Of a stretch of 24,764 nt of DNA, positions 8,589 to 14,643 are shown one piece after another. This DNA comes from a virus. The number at the start of each line of letters is the position of its first letter. Within the stretch, counting starts at the first letter, position 1. Position numbers and translations under genes: made by a program. The stretch is taken from IMG/VR virus record IMGVR_UViG_3300027573_000108, positions 1-24,764 of that record; one strand, 5' to 3'. The notes below the pieces were generated by a model. That model saw only the letters and a program-made list of their open reading frames with translations. It made no database searches and was not told the origin of the DNA.

Positions 8589-8687
8589 CTAAATGCGTTT
8601 CAGGATGATGAGAAGGGCGAGGATTACAACCAGCACCACGAGTAGTTCTATAGCCCAGAGGATCACACGATCCCTGTTCCAGTTCAT
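8589..8687 (-). CDS. Very small single-span membrane protein (32 aa)
   Basis: A 32-codon frame from the ATG at 8687. The product has a short polar N-terminus (MNWNRDR), then about 22 hydrophobic residues (VILWAIELLVVLVVILALLI), and ends KRI. Its stop sits beside the ribosome site (AGGAGA) of the next structural gene. The frame stays open further upstream, so a longer product from an upstream TTG is possible. It could be a holin-like or regulatory membrane peptide, but there is no direct evidence. An alternative 48-codon frame overlaps it and begins after a GAGG; its product is not protein-like. Confidence 0.45.
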   Translation of the reverse strand: MNWNRDRVILWAIELLVVLVVILALLIILKRI

Positions 8688-8786
8688 TTCGATCAATGCC
8701 AGCGTCAAGAAAGCTGCGAAACATACCTCACGCCGGGCGGGAGTATCGCATGCGGGATAGGCTTACTTTGTGAGGGGCAAAAGAAT

Positions 8787-8819
8787 GGGCGCCCGGAGAA
8801 TGCGAACTGTCAGGCGCCC
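8787..8819 (-). terminator. Probable terminator after the regulator gene
   Basis: Seven-base arms (GGGCGCC / GGCGCCC) enclose a 19-base loop. On the minus strand they are followed by ATTCTTTTG. It lies between the RHH/winged-helix regulator (ending at 8857) and the structural block. The long loop makes it a moderate candidate. The rest of 8688-8856 shows no convincing gene. Confidence 0.45.
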
Positions 8820-8856
8820 GAGAGTGTTAGAGAAGAATCTGACGGAAGTATACCTG

Positions 8857-9237
8857 CTACTTGCGAATGATGGTGTAGGTGCGGAGCTCGGGCCCCTTCG
8901 ACACGCTCTGCCGGCGCTCACGCACTTCCTTCACCATCCCGCGTGCCACCAGTCCCTCGAGCAGATCCACCACCTTCACCTTTTCCATTCGCGTGTACAT
9001 CTGGATGTCGAGCACAGTCTGATGATGTTCCTCAACCGCTTCGAAGATGAGTTCCTCATCAGACGTGAGCATCTTGAACGCCTGGGGAAACTCGCTCTTT
9101 GCCTTGCGTATTGTTGAGACTATCGTCTGGTGAATTCTGGCCGACATCGTAGTGCCGAGCAGCTGACACGAGCGGTAGTACTCGTACTTGAGCCGCTTGT
9201 TCGGAATCTTGATTACAACTCTAGGTGGTTCAGGCAT
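8857..9237 (-). CDS. Transcriptional regulator with N-terminal ribbon-helix-helix and C-terminal winged helix (predicted)
   Basis: A 126-residue protein from the ATG at 9237 (MPEPPRVVIKIPNKR); a longer frame to 9288 would run through the operator. Residues 5-45 fit an Arc/CopG-type layout: a strand VVIKIP, a helix NKRLKYEYYRSCQLLG, then a second helix MSARIHQTIVSTIRK. Residues 55-126 (SDEELIFEAVEEHHQTVLDI, VDLLEGLVARGMVKEV, ending TYTIIRK) fit a winged-helix domain. Three tandem palindromes lie directly upstream, suggesting autoregulation. The gene sits at the border between early genes and the virion block, so it could control late expression. No Shine-Dalgarno sequence is visible. The domain calls are by pattern only. 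Confidence 0.6.
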   Translation of the reverse strand: MPEPPRVVIKIPNKRLKYEYYRSCQLLGTTMSARIHQTIVSTIRKAKSEFPQAFKMLTSDEELIFEAVEEHHQTVLDIQMYTRMEKVKVVDLLEGLVARGMVKEVRERRQSVSKGPELRTYTIIRK

Positions 9238-9249
9238 GTGAAAATTTTG

Positions 9250-9275
9250 GTGTACACCGTGTACACCGTGCGCAC
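9250..9275. promoter_or_regulatory. Tandem palindrome operator (three 8-bp palindromes, 9-bp period)
   Basis: GTGTACAC at 9250-9257, GTGTACAC at 9259-9266 and GTGCGCAC at 9268-9275 are each perfect palindromes, separated by single C bases. The array sits 13 bases upstream of the regulator start at 9237. It overlaps a possible minus-strand promoter, TTGATA with a 17-base spacer to TGTACA. This layout suggests cooperative binding by a dimeric regulator, most simply the product of the adjacent gene. Confidence 0.65.
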
Positions 9276-9284
9276 AACACAATA

Positions 9285-9776
9285 TCAACCTAACTTGCGC
9301 AGCGGCGATTCGAATCTTTCCTCCATCGCCATCCTGTAAGCTTCATATGCGATCCCATCATCAGGCGCATCACACGATGGACCGCACTCATTGACGTAGT
9401 TGTAGCAGCACTGATCATCAAAGATCATCGAGCCGCGAATGATGTCAGGCCCACCAAAACACACGTATGCCTGGCGTGCTTTCGTTACTCGCCTCAACTG
9501 CTGCATCAGCCCCACCAGTGCAGGCGCATTCTGCTGCTCACTCATTGGCTTCACCTCAAACCACGCACGCCATTCCGGTATCCAGAAGTCAGGCAGGTAC
9601 GCTTTGCCAGCACCAAGGATGTAGCCTTCAGGTTCATACTCCCACGCGAGATTCATTGCATCGAACATCACACACCATCGTGCTTCAGTACGCGAACGAA
9701 AGTAGCGGCCGGCATAGCGCGTTTGGATTACGCGGCCAAAGCGGGTGTCAGTGTGTACAGATCGCGGCAGACTCAT
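9285..9776 (-). CDS. PD-(D/E)XK superfamily nuclease
   Basis: A 163-residue protein. FRSRTEARWCVMFDAMNLAW provides the helix with the conserved Glu. WEYEPEGYIL, AYLPDFWIPE (the PD motif) and FEVKP (the ExK motif) follow at the expected spacing, around residues 26-77. The core matches small phage PD-(D/E)XK endonucleases of the resolvase/restriction-like fold. The C-terminal part has a Cys-containing stretch (DDQCCYNYVNECGPSC) that could bind metal or be structural. It could process recombination or replication intermediates, or degrade foreign DNA. It overlaps the preceding small gene by four bases within the early operon. Confidence 0.75.
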   Translation of the reverse strand: MSLPRSVHTDTRFGRVIQTRYAGRYFRSRTEARWCVMFDAMNLAWEYEPEGYILGAGKAYLPDFWIPEWRAWFEVKPMSEQQNAPALVGLMQQLRRVTKARQAYVCFGGPDIIRGSMIFDDQCCYNYVNECGPSCDAPDDGIAYEAYRMAMEERFESPLRKLG

Positions 9777-9967
9777 TCAGTTTCCTTCTCCATCGCGGCG
9801 AGTTCATCGTAGACAGCCTGCCGATATGCTTTCAGCATCGCGTCGGCACCTCTGCCAGTGTCGTAATCCGGAAGCCGCTTCTCCACCCGCTCAACGAATG
9901 CGCGGATAGCTTCGAGTTTTGCTTCGGCAATCAACTTGCCCACTAAGTCAATCGTGGGTTCACTCAT
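9773..9967 (-). CDS. Small helical protein, paralogue of the gene downstream of integrase
   Basis: A 64-residue protein (MSEPTIDLVGKLIAEAKLEA...), with a good ribosome site and four-base overlaps on both sides. It shares IRAFVERVxKR and the C-terminal ELAAMEKExE with the 71-residue protein at 20417-20632. The similarity is also strong at DNA level (23 bases with one mismatch, and a perfect 20-base stretch). Two predicted helices are joined by a Gly-containing loop. No function is recognised. Its role is probably shared with the paralogue, one copy lying in the early operon and one in the lysogeny operon. Confidence 0.7.
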   Translation of the reverse strand: MSEPTIDLVGKLIAEAKLEAIRAFVERVEKRLPDYDTGRGADAMLKAYRQAVYDELAAMEKETE

Positions 9968-10146
9968 TCAGGCTCCGTCAGTTCCTCGGTATCAGCGTCA
10001 GCATCCTGCTCGAAGTACCAATCCACAATCTCGTGCAGCTTCTCCTGCAGCTCATCGAAGCGATCAGCATCCTTCTTCGCAGCCTTGCCGAAGATTGTTG
10101 CCTGAATATGCACGTGCAATTCAGTTGCAGTGATTTCCTTGCTCAT
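9964..10146 (-). CDS. Small acidic hypothetical protein
   Basis: A 60-residue protein (MSKEITATELHVHIQATIFGK...) with a very acidic C-terminus (EQDADADTEELTEPE). It overlaps both neighbours by four bases (ATGA type), and GGA sits five bases before the start, so it is translationally coupled. Mostly helical by eye. No family is recognised. The acidity is compatible with a DNA-mimic or protein-binding role, but nothing shows this. Confidence 0.65.
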   Translation of the reverse strand: MSKEITATELHVHIQATIFGKAAKKDADRFDELQEKLHEIVDWYFEQDADADTEELTEPE

Positions 10147-10748
10147 AGTGATCCGTTCAAGAGAGAAAGTTGATTTGATTTTGATCGATCCCGAATATTC
10201 AGGCGCATATGCGAGTACTGGCTGATACCTGAGCCATCAATTGAATCAACGCCAATCGGCTCAAACACCTCAAACCTATCGGCGGTATTGACACGCCCAA
10301 CATGCACCCATTTGCTTTGCCATTTAGCGCAACGTATGACGGACTCGGCATGGCGCGACAGTTTCCATTGCGTCGAACCGCCGATAAACACCGCATCGAT
10401 CAACTCCCAAGGTATCGGCAAATGTTCTTGCCCGTCTTGCGCAACAAAGGCAAGTCGCCAACCAGCAAGACGCTTGTACCAGTAATCGAAAAGCTCACGA
10501 GTACGCCTTGCATCGCCAACGACATCAGGGACAGCAACAAAAAGGCATTCCTTCTTTCGATAGATTTCACGATCAAGCAATGATTGAAACCCCTTCACAT
10601 CGCATTGAGAAAACCCGCCATTGTCAATTGCAAACTTTCCTCCGCGATTGCGAAACCGCGTTAAAGGCGTGATGAGCTGACCGACCGGCATGCCGATCTC
10701 AATCTCTGCAATCTCAAGATCGTCAGATGTGTCGAGTAAAGCAATCAT
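10143..10748 (-). CDS. tRNA-guanine transglycosylase-like protein (possible DpdA-type DNA transglycosylase)
   Basis: A 201-residue protein from the ATG at 10748 (MIALLDTSDD). Features of the TGT fold are visible in order: FAIDNGGFS at 39-47, matching the DSGGFQ active-site motif; VPDVVGDA at 73-80; FVAQDGQ at 101-107; FIGG at 121-124; HVGRV at 149-153; and GVDSIDGSG at 166-174, at the place of the nucleophilic Asp segment. The zinc-binding Cys/His cluster of tRNA-modifying TGTs is not seen. Known phage relatives (DpdA) insert 7-deazaguanine bases into DNA to evade restriction. No queuosine-pathway genes lie in this window, so a host precursor or genes elsewhere would be needed. The protein is shorter than most TGTs. 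Confidence 0.65.
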   Translation of the reverse strand: MIALLDTSDDLEIAEIEIGMPVGQLITPLTRFRNRGGKFAIDNGGFSQCDVKGFQSLLDREIYRKKECLFVAVPDVVGDARRTRELFDYWYKRLAGWRLAFVAQDGQEHLPIPWELIDAVFIGGSTQWKLSRHAESVIRCAKWQSKWVHVGRVNTADRFEVFEPIGVDSIDGSGISQYSHMRLNIRDRSKSNQLSLLNGSL

Positions 10749-10764
10749 CGTTGTGGCTCGCCGC

Positions 10765-10923
10765 TCATATCGCCAGCACCTTCCCTGCAAGTGCAAACGC
10801 CAATGCAAACACACCTGCGGCAAACAACAGCCTGCCAAGTTCAGCCACCTTTGCGTTAGCACTGAGCGCATAAGCCAATGCTCCAAGTATCGCCATCACA
10901 ATTGGAATTATCGCAGTTGCCAT
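10765..10923 (-). CDS. Small two-span membrane protein (52 aa)
   Basis: A 52-codon frame from the ATG at 10923, whose first base is shared with the preceding stop (TGATG). A strong GGAGG lies seven bases upstream. The product has two hydrophobic stretches: MATAIIPIVMAILGALAYAL, then LLFAAGVFALAFALAG, joined by SANAKVAELG. It ends AGKVLAI. It sits between the zinc-ribbon protein and the TGT-like protein. Such small hairpin membrane proteins in early operons can be holin-like or superinfection-related, but no specific evidence is available. Confidence 0.7.
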   Translation of the reverse strand: MATAIIPIVMAILGALAYALSANAKVAELGRLLFAAGVFALAFALAGKVLAI

Positions 10924-11141
10924 CACGTAGCCTCCTTGGTTGCTTGCTTGAGGTAAGTCTCAAGCGGTATCGGTTGAGGGAGCCATTCTGCATCACCCTT
11001 CGCCTTGCACACCCGGCAATGCCAGCTGCGCTCAGCACCACGCTTTTGCGCCTTCGGTGTGAAGATTGGCCGCCGTGCTCCACACTTCCCACAAGCGAAG
11101 ACTCCATAGACTGGCATCTTAGGCGGAAGCGTTTCGGTCAT
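10923..11141 (-). CDS. Small zinc-ribbon protein
   Basis: A 72-residue protein from the ATG at 11141 (MTETLPPKMPVYG), with GGAAGG eight bases upstream. CGKC near residue 17 and CRVC near residue 43 are spaced as in a four-Cys zinc ribbon, with basic residues between them (RRPIFTPKAQKRGAERSWH). It may be a nucleic-acid-binding accessory protein. Its start overlaps the preceding small gene by 23 bases, and its stop shares one base with the next start. Confidence 0.65.
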   Translation of the reverse strand: MTETLPPKMPVYGVFACGKCGARRPIFTPKAQKRGAERSWHCRVCKAKGDAEWLPQPIPLETYLKQATKEAT

Positions 11142-11316
11142 ATCGGCTGCCTTCCAGCGCCTTTTCGCCCACTCTCTTCGCGCGTTCCACATCGCTCGTG
11201 TGCCTGGCATGTTCCAAGAGCCGGATCATCTCGAAGATGGTGGCTTCGTACTTCTCGATGCGCGCCATTGCCTCGTAGTATTGCGCTTCGCCAGGTTCTA
11301 CTCTGCCCGTTCCCAT
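11119..11316 (-). CDS. Small hypothetical protein, helical
   Basis: About 65 residues if started at the ATG at 11316 (MGTGRVEPGEAQYYEAM). ATGs at 11343 and 11265 are alternatives, and none has a clear ribosome site. The body (ARIEKYEATIFEMIRLLEHARH) is a long helix with heptad-like spacing. No family is recognised. It overlaps the end of the upstream gene and the start of the zinc-ribbon gene, consistent with a tightly packed early operon. Confidence 0.5.
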   Translation of the reverse strand: MGTGRVEPGEAQYYEAMARIEKYEATIFEMIRLLEHARHTSDVERAKRVGEKALEGSRYDRNASA

Positions 11317-11804
11317 ATCACCGAATGCTTGCGCTTGTGCCATTCCGGTTCGCCAAGTGGCTCGAGCTTGCGAATCTCAAGCGGTGCTGCACTGCACGCG
11401 CACGGTCTGACAAACGTATTCTCTCCGAAAGAGTCCGGTACTTTGCGTGCAAGCGTCTGCCAGCCACTCCCTTCGCAGTACCAGCACACCTCGCCATGTT
11501 CAAGCTTAATCGGATCTGGCCTGTTGGCACGCTCTGCTTCCCGGATCGCATGCCAGGCTGCAATGAGCTCCTGCGGCTGCAGCAATGCCTTTACCACGCG
11601 GTTGCGAATTGCGTGCAGCTCGCACTCTTCGATCCGGTCAGCTGGTATCTGCGCAAGTATGCGCTGCCAGTCGCGGATCTCGTCAGCCAGGGCTGCGTCG
11701 CTCAAAGCTGCAACTCCTGCCCGCCGTCGCGCTGCGCTAATTATCCCGCTCAAGACTTGCGGCAACGCGTTTTGCCTGGGCGCTTGTGCCTCTGTCGTCG
11801 TCAT
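11298..11804 (-). CDS. Hypothetical protein with Cys cluster, possible replication accessory
   Basis: A 168-residue protein from the ATG at 11804 (MTTTEAQAPRQ), with AGGGG about ten bases upstream; an ATG at 11813 is an alternative. The first 95 residues are helical (SDAALADEIRDWQRILAQIP, ELIAAWHAIREAERA). The C-terminal part has CWYCEGSGW and, later, RPCAC, which could form a four-Cys zinc site. It overlaps the end of the replisome organiser by 68 bases. Position right after that gene suggests a primosome or helicase-loading partner, but no AAA+ motif is present and the family is not recognised. Confidence 0.6.
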   Translation of the reverse strand: MTTTEAQAPRQNALPQVLSGIISAARRRAGVAALSDAALADEIRDWQRILAQIPADRIEECELHAIRNRVVKALLQPQELIAAWHAIREAERANRPDPIKLEHGEVCWYCEGSGWQTLARKVPDSFGENTFVRPCACSAAPLEIRKLEPLGEPEWHKRKHSVIWERAE

Positions 11805-12459
11805 TTGCGCCATTCCCCTTTCGTGGCTCCTCACGGTTGAGCCAGTTGATCAAGCGATCTCGCGTTGGCTCCTGTCCGTGCTCCTTGCACCATCGGCGCA
11901 TCTTCGCGCAGACGTGGCGCACTTTGATTTCGCCGTATGCAGGATCGGCCTGGAGTTCATCGAGATACTCGTCAGGAAAAAGATTAGAAACAGCAGAAGC
12001 AGAAGCAGGTTCTTGCACGGTGCTCGCCGCGGATGCCTCCAGCTTCTCCTTCCCTTCCCTTCCTACCCCTTCCCTTCCCCTCCTACCCGGCGGGACTGGT
12101 TCTTGCACGGTGCTTGCACCGTTCTCGCACGGTGCTGGGGGTTCGGGGAGGGTACTCGGGGGTTCTTTGATGTGGAAATGTTGGTGTTTCCAGAAGGTTC
12201 GAATGTGAATGTATCGCTTCCCTTCTGCCTCATATCGCGTGATGAATCGCGCTTCGGCCAGCTCGCGCAACAGGTATTCGACATTTACGCTGTCATAAGC
12301 CATAAGCTCAACTTTCAGTTTGCGCGGCCTGTCCTCTAATCTTCCTTCGCGATCCGCCTGGGTGAAGAGACCGGCAAATAGCCATCTCGCTTCGAACGAG
12401 AGATCCCCGATATCTTCATCCGTAAACATTTGCGGCTTGATGGTCCGAATACGACCCAC
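11737..12459 (-). CDS. Phage replisome organiser / replication initiator-like protein
   Basis: A 240-residue protein with a GTG start, opening MGRIRTIKPQMFTDEDIGDL and LSFEARWLFAGLFTQADREG, the hallmark of phage replisome-organiser N-terminal winged-helix domains (about residues 1-100). A Pro/Gly/Arg-rich linker follows (105-165). The C-terminal helical domain (FPDEYLDELQADPAYGEI, MRRWCKEHGQEPTRDRLINW) resembles a helicase-loader contact domain. It should melt the origin and recruit host helicase. The linker-coding DNA contains iteron-like repeats and a G-rich tract, as in lambda O-type genes that carry the origin inside. There is no strong Shine-Dalgarno sequence. Confidence 0.75.
   Translation of the reverse strand: MGRIRTIKPQMFTDEDIGDLSFEARWLFAGLFTQADREGRLEDRPRKLKVELMAYDSVNVEYLLRELAEARFITRYEAEGKRYIHIRTFWKHQHFHIKEPPSTLPEPPAPCENGASTVQEPVPPGRRGREGVGREGKEKLEASAASTVQEPASASAVSNLFPDEYLDELQADPAYGEIKVRHVCAKMRRWCKEHGQEPTRDRLINWLNREEPRKGNGANDDDRGTSAQAKRVAASLERDN
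12008..12136. other. Candidate replication origin: iteron-like repeats plus G-rich tract
   Basis: GGTTCTTGCACGGTGCT occurs at 12008-12024 and 12098-12114, with a third copy differing at two bases at 12120-12136. Between copies 1 and 2, 12043-12088 is almost pure pyrimidine on plus, with repeated GGGAA units on minus. The repeats lie inside the replisome-organiser gene, where lambdoid phages keep their origin. Copies 1 and 2 encode STVQEP, while copy 3 is read in another frame (APCEN). Confidence 0.5.
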
Positions 12460-12520
12460 AATTAATGGTGCTCATTTAAGGTGCGTGAGGGGTTAATGGG
12501 ATGCTTCGAAGGCGAAGCGC

Positions 12521-13192
12521 TTATACAGCGGCACGGGCCTGCTTAAGAACTGCAGCGAGGAGCCCGTGCAACGTTCGCAATCGTTCAATGAGTAAGGGAT
12601 TGTTTACATCAAGCAAATCTGATTCGATCAAATCGATCAGCTGATTCGCATAAAATGACTGCTGCATGCCACCTAATCGCTTATTGGTTTCCTGCTGTTT
12701 CTTGTTTAGCTGCTTCCCAGCCATATGCGCTATTGTCCGCTTAAGCGGAATTGGCGCACCAGCACGTGTGGTACCAAACCCGCGCACCAAGTCCTGATAG
12801 CGTACTGATGGAATCTCCACCGTTTCGCAAAGGGTATCCTGCTTGATACCTAATTCCCGCGATCGCTGGATGATGTGCCGGATGTCGTATGGAGTGTATC
12901 GCCGACCGTGGTGTGTATTCGCTGCCGCCGCACGAAGAAACAAATCCTGATCATCTTTGACAGTGACGAGCTCGCATTCGATCTCATCCACGCCTGCCTT
13001 CTCACAAGCACGTACGCGAGTGAAACCATCAATGATTCGCAGCGTTTTAGCGCATACAAGGATGGGCGGAAACTTCGCACCTAAAGCTAAACTCTCAGCG
13101 TATTGCGCTGCCGTAACTTCATCCGTTTGTGATCGTGGATAGAATGCGTAATCACGAATCAGGGATGCTACTTCTAATTTTTTAGTGCTCAT
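12521..13192 (-). CDS. ParB-like protein (ParB/Srx N-terminal domain plus HTH)
   Basis: A 223-residue protein with AGGAG five bases before its ATG. Residues 5-95 resemble the ParB N-terminal domain: FPPILVCAKTLRIIDGFTRVRA matches the GERR-like box region (read in two pieces) and NTHHGRRYTPYDI matches the third box. Residues 100-145 (IRHIIQRSRELGIKQDTLCE) look like a helix-turn-helix. The C-terminal third is helical and could dimerise. No ParA partner is present, so it may be a regulator or DNA-clamp protein rather than a partition protein. Its upstream region is 700 bases of pentanucleotide array. A parS-like palindrome exists at 20890-20905. Confidence 0.7.
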   Translation of the reverse strand: MSTKKLEVASLIRDYAFYPRSQTDEVTAAQYAESLALGAKFPPILVCAKTLRIIDGFTRVRACEKAGVDEIECELVTVKDDQDLFLRAAAANTHHGRRYTPYDIRHIIQRSRELGIKQDTLCETVEIPSVRYQDLVRGFGTTRAGAPIPLKRTIAHMAGKQLNKKQQETNKRLGGMQQSFYANQLIDLIESDLLDVNNPLLIERLRTLHGLLAAVLKQARAAV

Positions 13193-13221
13193 GTTGTCTC
13201 CTCTGTTGAATAGTTAAAACC

Positions 13222-13886
13222 AAGCCTCGCCTTGCCACGCCGGACCATACCCCGCCACGCCCTACGGTGCCTCAAACTTGAAAATTCATAAGAACCAAAA
13301 CCCCGCCTTACCTTGCCTTACCCAGCCTCACCCCGCCGTACCTAGCCAAGCCAAACCAAGCCGCAACTCATTACAATCTCAGAATGCCAGAACAAATTCC
13401 CTGCCTTACCTTGCCTTACCAGACCCCGCCAAACCGCGCCAAACCCCACCTAGCCAGGCCCCGCCATGCCTTAATTCTATGAAAACGAAATCCCTGCCCT
13501 ACCTCGCCCTACCTAGCCAGGCCTCGCTCTGCCACGCCTCGCCGGACCGTGCCCGGCCTCACCCGGCCTCACCCGAAATTTATGAAAACGAAAATCCCTG
13601 CCTCGCCGCACCTCACCTCACCACACCCCACCGTGCCGCGCCTGACCCGGCCCAGCCAAACCATACCCCGCCTCACCCAATCGTAAAACTTATGACTGCG
13701 AAAACCCTGCCCTGCCTCACCGCGCCTAGCCTTGCCTGACCCCGCCCAGCCAGACCCCGCCGGAAACTTATAAATGCAAAGAAACCCTGCCATACCTTGC
13801 CGCGCCCGACCTCACCACGCCCTGCCTAACCCAGCCGAGCCACGCCAGACCGCGCCTCACCATGCCATACCCCGCATCGCCTCGCC
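13222..13886. repeat. Seven blocks of pentanucleotide units (GGYNN on minus, NNRCC on plus)
   Basis: Blocks of contiguous 5-base units, counted by hand: 13222-13261 (8), 13297-13362 (13, with one extra base), 13401-13470 (14), 13494-13573 (16), 13598-13677 (16), 13707-13761 (11) and 13787-13886 (20). In every block nearly all units keep GG on the minus strand with Y at position 3, while positions 4-5 vary. AT-rich spacers of 23-38 bases separate the blocks. Most share a pattern near TTATGAAAACGAAAATC on plus, and five blocks begin with CTGCC. The whole 13193-13891 interval holds no convincing gene. Confidence 0.9.
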
Positions 13887-13891
13887 TCAAC

Positions 13892-14473
13892 TCATTGAAC
13901 TAAAACAAATCTCCCATAAGGCCCACCACCACCCGCGCCTGGCCGGTATTCCCCAATGCCCATTCGCTGACCTGCATCCACCAACAACCCGCGCAAAATA
14001 TCTTCGATCTGTGGCACGAGTTCGATGTCACCGAGTATGTCGAACTTAACCATCCAGCCAGGGTATAGTGGCCGACCCCGCATTATTGCCTTTCTTTGAA
14101 TGACCACTCTGCGCACGTCTACCTCATATGCGGGTAATGGCTGGCCTGTTGCGGGATCGAGCAATACGACCAGTTCGGATGGTTCAATTTGAATATGGCT
14201 CATTGCCTGCTTTAGCGGCACTCTGCCAATCTTCTGAAAACTGGCACAAGCCATGATGCTATTCCGAATTGAAATAGACCTGATACAAAGGTTGCCTTGC
14301 TCGTTGCGATACGTGCCGCGTTCTGCTTCCTCTACAGGATCGTAGATTGGCTTCATGGCACCACGAGCCACAGGAACAGCATGGCCGTTCATTGACCCCA
14401 TCGGGTTGTGCGTCATTAATCCCGGTGGCAAACCTTGAATCGAAAAAGAGAATCGTTGGATTGTGTCTAACAT
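13892..14473 (-). CDS. Unknown phage protein with RAMP/Cas7-like sequence features
   Basis: A 193-residue protein with an ATG start and GGAGAG ten bases upstream. It has an N-terminal strand (QRFSFSIQGLPPG), a middle segment CIRSISIRNSIMACASF resembling the small-residue/basic helix of RAMP proteins, beta-rich stretches (YEVDVRRVVIQRKAI, WMVKFDILGD) and a C-terminal helix followed by a Gly-rich loop and strand (GIGEYRPGAGGGGPYGRFVL). That last element resembles the glycine-rich loop of Cas7/Cas6-type RNA-binding folds. I do not know a characterised homologue, and the RAMP idea is inference. The gene is bracketed by the pentanucleotide array: one block upstream, seven downstream. Confidence 0.6.
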   Translation of the reverse strand: MLDTIQRFSFSIQGLPPGLMTHNPMGSMNGHAVPVARGAMKPIYDPVEEAERGTYRNEQGNLCIRSISIRNSIMACASFQKIGRVPLKQAMSHIQIEPSELVVLLDPATGQPLPAYEVDVRRVVIQRKAIMRGRPLYPGWMVKFDILGDIELVPQIEDILRGLLVDAGQRMGIGEYRPGAGGGGPYGRFVLVQ

Positions 14474-14507
14474 TTGCTATAATCTCTCCAATCTGTTGAA
14501 AGTGTTC

Positions 14508-14530
14508 GGGCGTCTAATGGCGCCCTTTTT
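14508..14530 (+). terminator. Hairpin with T-run reading on plus
   Basis: GGGCGTC (14508-14514), loop TAAT, GGCGCCC (14519-14525), then five T's (14526-14530) followed by CTTT. One pair is G-T on plus, which becomes A-C on minus, so the stem is stable only as plus-strand RNA. It points against the surrounding minus-strand genes and sits 35 bases upstream of the start at 14473. It would stop plus-strand transcripts coming from the array. Confidence 0.55.
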
Positions 14531-14567
14531 CTTTAGAAACCAGCTTAATCGCTCATTGCAGAAATCC

Positions 14568-14637
14568 TTGCCTCGCCTCGCCATACCTTGCCGTGCCTGA
14601 GCATGCCGCACCGAGCCACACCATGCCGGGCCCCGCC
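14568..14637. repeat. Eighth pentanucleotide block
   Basis: Fourteen units in exact 5-base register with one irregular unit (14598-14602). It has the same GGYNN pattern on the minus strand as the main array 680 bases to the left. It lies immediately after the stop of the small membrane gene ending at 14644 and upstream of the gene starting at 14473. Its flank AATCTCATAA resembles array spacers. Confidence 0.85.
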
Positions 14638-14643
14638 GCAATC

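Noticed and set aside
10878-12339. Two long plus-strand open frames (320 and 379 codons)
   Set aside because: They are opposite-strand shadows of the replisome organiser and following genes, with Cys/Arg/Ser-rich low-complexity products and no family features.
13278-13739. 153-codon plus-strand open frame rich in Pro, Leu and Ala
   Set aside because: It lies wholly in the pentanucleotide array. A 5-base repeat cycles through all frames and rarely makes stops, so the peptide is a by-product. There is no ribosome site.
13222-13886. CRISPR array
   Set aside because: Repeat blocks are degenerate pentamers, spacers are similar to each other rather than unique, and no cas genes are present.
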